5,079 bases of DNA from contig JAPLHI010000025.1 of NCBI GenBank assembly GCA_026389695.1, forward strand, positions 1 through 5,079, written 5' to 3'. The notes beneath the pieces are model-generated. The model worked only from the letters and a program-made list of their open reading frames with translations, had not been told where the DNA came from and did no database searches. Origin of the DNA: Chloroflexota bacterium. Its GTDB lineage: Bacteria > Chloroflexota > Dehalococcoidia > GIF9 > UBA5629. Below, piece by piece: positions 1-5,079 of the stretch. Positions within the stretch are counted from its first letter, which is position 1. Every line of letters starts with the position of its first letter. Made by a program: the position numbers and the translations under genes.

Positions 1-2
1 TG

Positions 3-134
3 TGGAGATGCCCCCTTTTCTGTACCAGTTGTAATGCGAATTTTGTGGAGCAGATCACCAACCGGGTCATAAATTACTTAAACGAGGCACTTATCAGCGG
101 GGGATTAAATGTGAGGATGGCGACTTTTATTTAG
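3..134 (+). CDS. C-terminal end of an unrecognised cysteine-containing protein (cut by left edge)
   Basis: This frame is open from the left edge and ends at TAG 132-134, giving 43 residues of a protein whose start lies outside the window. The visible part begins with three cysteines in the order C-x3-C-x2-C (RCPLFCTSCN), which could be the end of a small zinc-ribbon or metal-binding knuckle. An amphipathic, probably helical stretch follows (FVEQITNRVINYLNEAL), then a short tail ending in MATFI. The other two + frames close within about 75 bases, and the composition looks like real protein. The stop overlaps the stop of the convergent prepilin peptidase gene by four bases, as expected for two compact genes meeting tail to tail. 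I do not recognise the family, and a chance open frame of this length cannot be excluded. Confidence 0.45.
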   Translation, partial: WRCPLFCTSCNANFVEQITNRVINYLNEALISGGLNVRMATFI

Positions 135-952
135 ATAAGCCTGAGGTACCAGATCAGCAAATCCTTGCCCCAGAAAAGCGCGGCGATGCTTGCCAGGCAT
201 AAAAAAGGCCCGAAAGGTATAGTTTCTTTGCGGCCTTTCAACCTGGCAATCAGCAGGAAGGCTGCAATCAGGCCGCCGCCCATTATACCGAGGAAAAGAG
301 CTACCAGGATCAGAGGAAACCCCATGACCATGCCCATCAGGCCGGCCAGCTTGATATCACCACCACCCATGCCACCCCTGAAGATTAATGCAACTACTAA
401 TAGCAATATAAAACCGGTTACTCCTCCCAGCACTGAATTGAACAGGTAGTTGTTCAATATACCCAAAAATCCGGTGGGAGGAAATACAAAGGCCCAGCTC
501 GGAACATAATTAAATAAGGTAATTAACAGGGCTATGACAAGGGCAATGATCATGGCAGGGTATGTAATGATATTGGGCAATAGCATCTGCTCGATATCAG
601 TTACTAAGAGAACGATGAAAACGGAAGAGTAAAAAACAAGCATTGCCAGTTCCCAGGTAAAACCATAACGCCAGTAGATAAAGGCAAAAAGCAGTCCCGT
701 AAAAATTTCAACAAGTATTATTCTTACCGGCAATGAAGCCTGGCAATAAGGACAGTGCCGCCCGGATAGGATATACCCGATTACAGGAATCAGGTATTTA
801 AACTGCCAGCTCCGGCTGCAATCATGGCATGGAGAAAAAAAAGCGGTGCGCGGTTCTGTGAAAGAGATAGCTTTGGCTACCAGGTTTAACAGGCCGCCTA
901 TAATAACCCCAAAAACTATAAATATGAGGGCGACTAACAGATTGGAGGTCAT
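131..952 (-). CDS. pilD: Prepilin peptidase / N-methyltransferase (PilD/GspO type, peptidase family A24)
   Basis: This 273-residue polytopic membrane aspartic protease should cleave the leader of type IV pilin-like or competence pseudopilin precursors at the cytoplasmic face and methylate the new N-terminus. The first membrane segment (about 5-25) contains GVIIGGLLN, the family's G-x-x-IGSFLN signature in diverged form. A cytoplasmic loop follows with the zinc-binding tetracysteine C42-x2-C45-x21-C67-x2-C70, typical of bifunctional enzymes. Catalytic aspartates are D119 (VTDIEQMLLPN) and D199 in the GxGD motif (MGGGDIKL), with further membrane helices between and after them and a late IPFGPF motif. 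The length is normal for the family. ATG at 950-952 is the only reasonable start: in-frame TAA TAA lie just upstream inside the -10 box, and a later start would cut the first membrane helix. There is no Shine-Dalgarno. No pilus or competence genes are visible nearby, so it seems to act in trans on substrates encoded elsewhere. Confidence 0.93.
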   Translation of the reverse strand: MTSNLLVALIFIVFGVIIGGLLNLVAKAISFTEPRTAFFSPCHDCSRSWQFKYLIPVIGYILSGRHCPYCQASLPVRIILVEIFTGLLFAFIYWRYGFTWELAMLVFYSSVFIVLLVTDIEQMLLPNIITYPAMIIALVIALLITLFNYVPSWAFVFPPTGFLGILNNYLFNSVLGGVTGFILLLVVALIFRGGMGGGDIKLAGLMGMVMGFPLILVALFLGIMGGGLIAAFLLIARLKGRKETIPFGPFLCLASIAALFWGKDLLIWYLRLI

Positions 953-963
953 TGTTGGGTGTT

Positions 964-992
964 ATTATACGATGGCTGCCTACTGCTTACAA
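964..992 (-). promoter_or_regulatory. Sigma-A type promoter of the prepilin peptidase gene
   Basis: Reading the - strand, TTGTAA (987-992) is followed by exactly 17 bases and then a perfect TATAAT (964-969). The -35 matches consensus at 4 of 6 positions. Transcription would be expected to start around 955-957, only three to six bases ahead of the ATG at 952. The bases between (AACACCCAACA) contain no purine-rich ribosome binding site, so the transcript should be leaderless or nearly so. This is inferred from sequence alone. Confidence 0.65.
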
Positions 993-1006
993 TACACCAG
1001 CTGGCT

Positions 1007-1072
1007 TTGGCTTTCAGAGTAATATTTAGTAGAACCAAATCTTCTGCCAGCTTTCTTCAAGTTGAAAGCCAA
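1007..1072. repeat. 10-bp perfect inverted repeat with a nested competing hairpin
   Basis: TTGGCTTTCA at 1007-1016 is perfectly complementary to TGAAAGCCAA at 1063-1072, separated by 46 bases. The right arm can instead pair locally: GCTTTC (1050-1055) with GAAAGC (1064-1069) around an 8-base loop. CTTTC-containing motifs thus occur twice and compete for the same GAAAGC partner. There is no T-run on either side, so it is not a standard intrinsic terminator. It fills most of the 141-base spacer between the prepilin peptidase promoter and the receiver-domain remnant. The function is unknown; it may be debris from the event that removed the front of the neighbouring gene. Confidence 0.4.
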
Positions 1073-1093
1073 TAAGAGGCAAGTTACCAATGG

Positions 1094-1297
1094 TTGCCCA
1101 GAAAATCTCTATATAATAACCGGCAACTGGAGAAAATTGCCCGTTCACTGGCCAACAGGGTGGCCTTTATGACCGGGGATGTCATGGATACCGATACCAA
1201 GGATTTCCTGGAAGCGTCCGGGGCGCCTTTCATTAATAAGCCTTTTGATATTGCTAAACTAAGGCAGCATGTCGGCCAGGTATTAAGCGAGCGCTGA
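1094..1297 (+). pseudogene. Remnant of a response-regulator receiver domain (tail of a hybrid histidine kinase)
   Basis: These 67 codons match only the C-terminal half of a CheY-like receiver domain. The conserved Thr sits in the beta-4 motif RVAFMTGDV (T27), followed by an alpha-4 helix (TDTKDFLEASGAPF), then the invariant Lys-Pro pair in beta-5 (INKPFD, K49-P50) and an amphipathic alpha-5 to the TGA at 1295-1297. The FMTGD...FLE..G.PF..KPFD wording is typical of receivers at the C-terminus of hybrid sensor histidine kinases. The phosphorylated aspartate, beta-1 to beta-3 and any kinase core are absent, and the frame closes at TAA 1073-1075, so nothing upstream can restore them. The nominal start is a TTG at 1094 without a ribosome binding site, and recognisable similarity begins only around SLYNN. 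I read this as a 5'-truncated, nonfunctional fragment. Expression as a small protein is possible but it could not be phosphorylated normally. Confidence 0.72.
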
Positions 1298-1377
1298 AAT
1301 ACCAACTGGTTCCTGACACAGACAGCGACCCAACCGTTAACTCTCCCCATGTTTTATAAATCAGGAATCTAACAGGT

Positions 1378-3645
1378 TTAAAGCGAACTGCCAACTGCGT
1401 ATCCTGCCTTGGTAGCTTCAAAAACCCGCCCCACGCTGAAAGAATCGCCTATATTGCGTATCTCGGGAGCTACATGCTCCCTGAGGCAGGCTTCGTACAG
1501 GCTGTCATCCGGTTCCAACCCGACGGCCAGCACAACCAGATCCGCCTCTTCCTCAATCTCCCTATCGGAAACCCTGATTTTCTTTGCCAGTGGATTGGGA
1601 ATATTTTCCGGTAATACCGGCGACCACGTATTGTAAGGGTCAGGCACTGTGGGGGAGTAATTTCTAACAAGCCTCACACTATCTTTGCCAACATTTTTCA
1701 GCCTGGTGCAATTCAGTAACTGCACACCGGCCTTCTCCAGGTAATGTATCAAATGGCCCCTGCTGGCGGTACAGACATCCTTCATGAAATATGGCAGCAT
1801 TTCTACAATTTTCACCTGCTTGCCCATTTCGCAGGCAAGCAGATATCCCACCTCACAACCCACCGAGCCGCCACCTATGACCACCACTTTTTGCGCCCCG
1901 TCCGCCAGCGCTATATCGCGGAGCAGATCCACCGCCTGTATCACATGAGGCTGTTCAATCCCTTCCAGAGGCAGTGATATCGGCCGGCCGCCCGTGCAGG
2001 TGACAATAGCGTCGAATCCGCCACCTTTGAGCAGGTCTATGGTAGCCTTAACCTCCAGATGGACTGCCAGTTCGTAGTTCTGCGATGCCTCACCCAGCCT
2101 GTTTTTTAAATAGCGGAGGTAGTTAGCAACATCGTACTTGAACCTGGGCACAGACCCGGGAACCAGCTCACCACCCACTTCATCCATCTTTTCGAACAAA
2201 CTGACATAGTGACCCCTTTGAGCGGCGGTGCAGGCGCACAGTATTCCCGCCGGACCGGCGCCGATAACTGCGACCTTTTTCGGTGTCCGGGCGGGGGCAG
2301 GGCACTGACAGAGCACGTCTTCAAATCCCGCGCGAGGATTAACGGCACATTGAAGATGTCCGCCGTGGATGAACTCATTAAGACAGGCTTCCTGGTCACC
2401 GATACATGGCCGGATCTCATTAACACGGCCGGCATAAGCCTTATCAGGCCACTCGGGATCTGCCAGTAGTGGACGCGCCAGCATGATCATGTCGCACATA
2501 CCCTCGTGCAGGGCACGCTCGGCCAGGTCGGGGTATCCCAGTTTGCCCACACCCACCACAGGTACGGGCAATCCCGCGTTCGACTTGATATTCTGCCCGG
2601 CGAAATGATCCTTCACTATTTTGGCCACAGGCAGGTAACATCCCGGCGGCATCGGTGTGGGCGGATGCGGCAGCCACCAGTTATCATAGCAGCCCAGGTC
2701 CACATCGAAGATATCTACCCCTGCCCTTACCAGGTTGACCATATAATCCAGTGTCATCTCCACGGTCCGTTCCCTGGAAAACTTCTTTAGAGAACTGACT
2801 TCCGCCATGCGCTTGCCGTAAGTCTCGTTTAAAGCCAGGGAAAGGTCGATGCGGTACATTATCGGGTAGTCGTCGCCGCAGCGCTGGCGGATGTGTTTGA
2901 CCAGTTGAATACCAAACGCCTGCCAGTCCGCGAACCGGCCCAGCTTGCGCCTGTTGAAGGCACGATTGGTCAACTGCTCCAGAAGGTAACCCTCGTGACC
3001 GTGCAGGTATACACCGTCGATGAGCAGCGCTCTGGCATCGGCAGCCGCCTGTCCCGCATTTTTTATGATCTTCAGGCACTCGCCGTCCCGCAGCGGCCGG
3101 CATGGTATCTGAGGGATGTAAAAATTGGGATTCCAGGATGCTGAAACGGGGAGCCTGAACTTTTTAATCAGGCATTCCGGTGAACTCACACGGCCCAGGC
3201 CGGGGGTGAGCTGAATAAAGAACCTGGCGCCGTAAGAATGTATACCCTCAGCCAGTATCCTCCATCCCGGGTAAACAGTACGGGAGCGGTCGATGCGCGG
3301 CAAGATGGTCAGGTCACCCGGTTCGGTCAAGGCGGCTTCCACGTTAAAATCGATGGGGACTAACCCGGATGTGATCAGGCCGGTGCCACCCCGGGCGCGC
3401 TCCACGAAATACCGGATCATCTTGTTACTCGGCCGGCCCGTCTCCTCGCACATACAAACATTCCCCATGGGGCCCATGACGATGCGGTTCTTTATCTTAA
3501 TGCCGTTGACCTGGATGGGAGAGAACAGATGATTGTAAGGATACAGGTGATTGGTCATCATGCCGTCCTCCAGCCGATCATCGTCCAGAAACCACCCGCC
3601 GTAGCTATCAACCAGCTCTTGAATAATTTCCTGATAATTACTCAC
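1378..3645 (-). CDS. Old-yellow-enzyme family NAD(P)H:flavin oxidoreductase, 2-enoate / 2,4-dienoyl-CoA reductase-like
   Basis: This 755-residue cytoplasmic flavo-iron-sulfur enzyme should pass electrons from NAD(P)H through FAD, a cluster and FMN to the C=C bond of an unsaturated substrate. About 36 N-terminal residues precede the TIM barrel, which opens at LFSPIQVNG (about residue 40) and includes QLTPGLGRV, HGHEGYLL with the probable catalytic Tyr220, and YDNWWLPHPPTPMPPG (320-335), a wording closer to clostridial 2-enoate reductases than to FadH. The cluster motif is C414-x2-D417-x3-C421-x11-C433, with FadH spacing but Asp as second ligand. A first Rossmann domain follows (VAVIGAGPAG, about 458-467, FAD) and then a second (VVVIGGGSVG, about 587-596, NAD(P)H). 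The C-terminus has the FAD-contacting NIGDSFSVGRVFEATKAGYA. It is somewhat longer than the roughly 670 residues of typical relatives. I chose GTG 3643-3645 because AGGAGG lies 9 bases upstream; TTG at 3672 abuts the upstream stop and would translate that site. It is cotranscribed behind the DUF2804 gene. The substrate is unknown. Confidence 0.9.
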   Translation of the reverse strand: MSNYQEIIQELVDSYGGWFLDDDRLEDGMMTNHLYPYNHLFSPIQVNGIKIKNRIVMGPMGNVCMCEETGRPSNKMIRYFVERARGGTGLITSGLVPIDFNVEAALTEPGDLTILPRIDRSRTVYPGWRILAEGIHSYGARFFIQLTPGLGRVSSPECLIKKFRLPVSASWNPNFYIPQIPCRPLRDGECLKIIKNAGQAAADARALLIDGVYLHGHEGYLLEQLTNRAFNRRKLGRFADWQAFGIQLVKHIRQRCGDDYPIMYRIDLSLALNETYGKRMAEVSSLKKFSRERTVEMTLDYMVNLVRAGVDIFDVDLGCYDNWWLPHPPTPMPPGCYLPVAKIVKDHFAGQNIKSNAGLPVPVVGVGKLGYPDLAERALHEGMCDMIMLARPLLADPEWPDKAYAGRVNEIRPCIGDQEACLNEFIHGGHLQCAVNPRAGFEDVLCQCPAPARTPKKVAVIGAGPAGILCACTAAQRGHYVSLFEKMDEVGGELVPGSVPRFKYDVANYLRYLKNRLGEASQNYELAVHLEVKATIDLLKGGGFDAIVTCTGGRPISLPLEGIEQPHVIQAVDLLRDIALADGAQKVVVIGGGSVGCEVGYLLACEMGKQVKIVEMLPYFMKDVCTASRGHLIHYLEKAGVQLLNCTRLKNVGKDSVRLVRNYSPTVPDPYNTWSPVLPENIPNPLAKKIRVSDREIEEEADLVVLAVGLEPDDSLYEACLREHVAPEIRNIGDSFSVGRVFEATKAGYAVGSSL

Positions 3646-3654
3646 CGTTACACC

Positions 3655-3660
3655 CCTCCT
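3655..3660 (-). promoter_or_regulatory. Ribosome binding site AGGAGG that fixes the GTG start of the oxidoreductase
   Basis: On the - strand AGGAGG (within GGAGGAGGGG, 3653-3662) stands 9 bases ahead of GTG 3643-3645, ideal spacing for a strong Gram-positive site. It falls inside the frame opened by the more upstream TTG at 3670-3672, which has no site of its own, and so argues for the GTG start. Confidence 0.85.
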
Positions 3661-3672
3661 CCGCAATATCAA

Positions 3673-4731
3673 TTACCCGCGGATATATTTCTGCTCGCCC
3701 ATGCCGAAATATTGATTGATATCTACCTTGTTTCCCGACCTGTCCTTGATAAACCCGTTACAGTAACCGAAAGGCCCTTTATAATCCACCCTCAGGACAA
3801 GAAAATTCATATTGATTGTGCCCATGGATACAGGCTTGAAGATTAAATCCACCATTCCGTAATTATCACGTATTAACCAGTCACCTGCGGCGCCTTCAGA
3901 CCTGGTAAATTTTACCGGCGGCAGGAGGTTCAATTTTCCATTGACCCACAGGCAATTTTCGTTGTATTTTTCCGGGTCCAGCGACTGGTTATCAGTCAGA
4001 TTGAACCCGGTTAACTGCCCTCTACTATCGAAGCCGGCGGCAGTTGCCCAGTCATATTTCATTACGTAAGGATAGAACCCTTTGTGGTCATCGATAATGG
4101 CAAAACTTTCCCGGCGTAAAAATTCGATCTTCTCGTCTCCCAGGGAGAGTGTGCCCTGCATGAGCATGAGGCACTTGTGAGAATACATGCCGCTATTCTT
4201 AGCGAAGGGAATGGAGACTACTATCGGCTCCACCGTACCTTCATCGTGAAATGCCTCGAAATGAGCCTCCATATCGGGCAGATTCTTCTGGTCGTGTACC
4301 TTTATATTAATGTAAAAGCGTCCACCGGCGAGCCGGCTGATTATCTCGACATAGCATTCCTTATCCCTGTATGATTGACTTGCGTCCCAGATGGAACCGG
4401 GTACCTTGATCTGCCAGGACGGCAACATCTTTTCAAAAGTATATTTTTTCTTGCGCTCCTTATCATAAATTATGAACTGGGTCAGCGCGGACACCTTGGC
4501 GTTGTAGAGCACCGCCAGCATGAACCACCTGTTGTTACCCAGTTGAAATGCCTGCCATTCCTTCAGCCGCGTACCGAGCAACGGCTTTGGCAGCCAGAAA
4601 CCCAGTGGCCGATCCGCGTCCAGTGGATTAACTTTGCGGAACTGGCTGCTGAAAGTACCGAAATTAAATTTGCCATCGGTCACCAGACTTTCTGGCGCCG
4701 GTAGTAACTCCCTTGGTATATATTCTGCCAT
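3673..4731 (-). CDS. DUF2804 family protein of unknown function
   Basis: This 352-residue protein has no signal peptide or membrane helix, so it is probably cytoplasmic. It carries the hallmarks of DUF2804: an N-terminal DGKFNFGTFS segment (about 20-28), a KEWQAFQL strand (about 57-64), and the characteristic C-terminal block IIDDHKGFYPY...KYDWATAAG (about 212-233). After that come GFNLTDNQS (about 242-250), NENCLWVNGKL (about 257-267), LPPVKF, and the GPFGYCNGFI segment near 319-328. Alternating hydrophobic and aromatic residues suggest a largely beta fold. The biochemical function of the family is not known to me. ATG 4729-4731 is preferred because AAAGGGGG sits 7 bases upstream; the GTG at 4735-4737 is only one base from it. 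It is the promoter-proximal gene of a two-gene operon with the flavin oxidoreductase 27 bp downstream, so a role in handling or presenting that enzyme's substrate is a reasonable inference, not a demonstrated one. No convincing - strand promoter was found upstream. Confidence 0.85.
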   Translation of the reverse strand: MAEYIPRELLPAPESLVTDGKFNFGTFSSQFRKVNPLDADRPLGFWLPKPLLGTRLKEWQAFQLGNNRWFMLAVLYNAKVSALTQFIIYDKERKKKYTFEKMLPSWQIKVPGSIWDASQSYRDKECYVEIISRLAGGRFYINIKVHDQKNLPDMEAHFEAFHDEGTVEPIVVSIPFAKNSGMYSHKCLMLMQGTLSLGDEKIEFLRRESFAIIDDHKGFYPYVMKYDWATAAGFDSRGQLTGFNLTDNQSLDPEKYNENCLWVNGKLNLLPPVKFTRSEGAAGDWLIRDNYGMVDLIFKPVSMGTINMNFLVLRVDYKGPFGYCNGFIKDRSGNKVDINQYFGMGEQKYIRG

Positions 4732-4738
4732 TAGCACA

Positions 4739-4746
4739 CCCCCTTT
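4739..4746 (-). promoter_or_regulatory. Ribosome binding site for the DUF2804 gene
   Basis: On the - strand AAAGGGGG ends 7 bases before ATG 4729-4731. The in-frame GTG at 4735-4737 would leave only one base, too little room for initiation, so this site decides for the ATG. Confidence 0.6.
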
Positions 4747-4803
4747 CCAGCGCCATTTTGCCTGATATACCTTAAAATTTCAAAAACAGGAGCGGCCGGC
4801 AAG

Positions 4804-4818
4804 GTTCAAGGTATGAAC
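4804..4818. repeat. Small inverted repeat upstream of the rightward promoter (possible operator)
   Basis: GTTCA (4804-4808) and TGAAC (4814-4818) form a perfect 5-bp dyad with a 5-base centre. The dyad ends six bases before the -35 box at 4825, where a dimeric activator or repressor could bind. It lies between the divergent DUF2804 operon and the right-edge gene and could affect both. The arms are short enough to occur by chance. Confidence 0.3.
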
Positions 4819-4824
4819 ATCCGA

Positions 4825-4853
4825 TTGACATGATGGTATATAATCAATATAAA
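4825..4853 (+). promoter_or_regulatory. Strong sigma-A promoter for the gene at the right edge
   Basis: A perfect TTGACA (4825-4830) is followed by a 17-base spacer and TATAAA (4848-4853), 11 of 12 consensus positions at optimal spacing. The spacer itself is AT-rich and holds a second TATAAT (4839-4844) that is too close to this -35. Transcription would start near 4860, leaving a leader of about 35 bases before ATG 4895. It reads away from the DUF2804 operon. Confidence 0.75.
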
Positions 4854-4874
4854 TTAACGGCGGAAGAATGACCG

Positions 4875-4883
4875 GGAGGTGAT
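4875..4883 (+). promoter_or_regulatory. Extended Shine-Dalgarno GGAGGTGAT, unusually placed
   Basis: GGAGGTGAT complements nine bases of the 16S rRNA 3' end. It is 11 bases (15 from the GGAGG core) before ATG 4895, which is long, and it runs into another ATG at 4882 whose frame closes after seven codons. The strong site supports a translated gene here, while the placement leaves the exact start uncertain. Confidence 0.5.
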
Positions 4884-4894
4884 GGGGTTCTGTA

Positions 4895-5079
4895 ATGCCA
4901 GATAACAAGAGTATCCCTGATGATTCTGAAACAGGGAAATAGCAGCAGATAGCGGACAGACATTATTCGATGTCGACATCTCCCAGAAAGCATACCAGGC
5001 TTTCGAAGACGCTTTAAAGGTTAGAGATCAGCTTATACTGGCGGATTACGATAAAAGCAAGATAGCCGAAATAGATGCT
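4895..5079 (+). pseudogene. N-terminal part of an unrecognised gene, frame-disrupted near its start and cut by the right edge
   Basis: ATG 4895 opens only 15 codons (MPDNKSIPDDSETGK) before TAG 4940-4942. A different frame is then open from 4930 to the window end for 50 codons, reading ...AADSGQTLFDVDISQKAY, then FEDALKVRDQLILADYDK and further, an acidic, helix-prone and protein-like sequence. That downstream frame has no ATG, GTG or TTG start and is preceded by TAA 4903 and TGA 4927, so it needs the upstream ATG. A -1 shift, equivalent to one extra base in 4930-4942, joins them smoothly. This could be a genuine frameshift mutation, an assembly error around GGGAAA, or rarely programmed frameshifting; the site is not a classic slippery heptamer. 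The strong promoter and Shine-Dalgarno just upstream say the gene was, or is, expressed. I do not recognise the family from this fragment. Confidence 0.5.

Noticed and set aside
959..1075. A 38-codon + strand frame starting at GTG behind GGAGGT (944-949)
   Set aside because: It lies over the prepilin peptidase promoter, the GGAGGT is the antisense of that gene's second and third codons, and the peptide resembles nothing.
1084..1350. An 88-codon - strand frame opposite the receiver remnant
   Set aside because: It is the antisense of a sequence with clear receiver homology and has no recognisable protein features.
1298..1377. A terminator between the convergent receiver remnant and the oxidoreductase
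   Set aside because: Only 4-bp pairings such as ACCA/TGGT were found, with no T-run on either strand.
2684..3103. A 139-codon - strand frame inside the oxidoreductase gene
   Set aside because: It is a shadow of a GC-rich coding region, with Arg/Gly/Ala-rich low-complexity composition and no recognisable domain.
3646..3672. TTG start for the oxidoreductase, adding nine residues
   Set aside because: It abuts the DUF2804 stop with no ribosome binding site, and the added codons are simply the AGGAGG site of the GTG start translated as Arg-Arg.
4738..4803. A - strand promoter for the DUF2804 operon (TTGAAA or TTGAAC with TATATC)
   Set aside because: The candidate -35 and -10 boxes are at wrong spacings (about 8 bases), or the properly spaced hexamer does not match.

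Overview
The window looks like a stretch of a mid-GC, Gram-positive, probably anaerobic bacterium, most plausibly in the Clostridia (Peptococcaceae/Desulfotomaculum-like). This is an inference from the strong AGGAGG-type ribosome binding sites, a GTG start, sigma-A-like promoters and a clostridial 2-enoate-reductase-type flavoenzyme. No rRNA, tRNA, CRISPR array or complete mobile element was seen, and no gene-free stretch exceeds about 165 bases.

Left part (1-1300): the last 43 codons of an unrecognised cysteine-containing protein run in from the left edge on the + strand. They end tail-to-tail with a prepilin peptidase (PilD/GspO type, - strand, 131-952), with overlapping stop codons. The prepilin peptidase has a clear promoter so close to its ATG that the mRNA should be almost leaderless. 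Beyond it lies a 141-base spacer with a 10-bp inverted repeat, then a headless remnant of a response-regulator receiver domain (+ strand, 1094-1297), probably the tail of a decayed hybrid histidine kinase.

Middle and right part (1378-4731, - strand): a two-gene operon. The first gene (3673-4731) encodes a DUF2804-family protein of unknown function. The second (1378-3645), 27 bp downstream, encodes a 755-residue old-yellow-enzyme-type NAD(P)H:flavin oxidoreductase with the 2-enoate / 2,4-dienoyl-CoA reductase architecture: TIM barrel with FMN, an iron-sulfur motif, then FAD and NAD(P) Rossmann domains. Its cluster motif has Asp in place of the second of four cysteines, and the loop after the catalytic tyrosine is unlike FadH. 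The pair suggests a reductase for an unsaturated acyl or lipid-like substrate working with a companion DUF2804 protein; no substrate can be read from the sequence.

Right edge (4804-5079): a divergent + strand transcription unit starts with a near-consensus promoter (TTGACA-N17-TATAAA) preceded by a small inverted repeat. The gene it serves leaves the window and appears frame-disrupted near its start.
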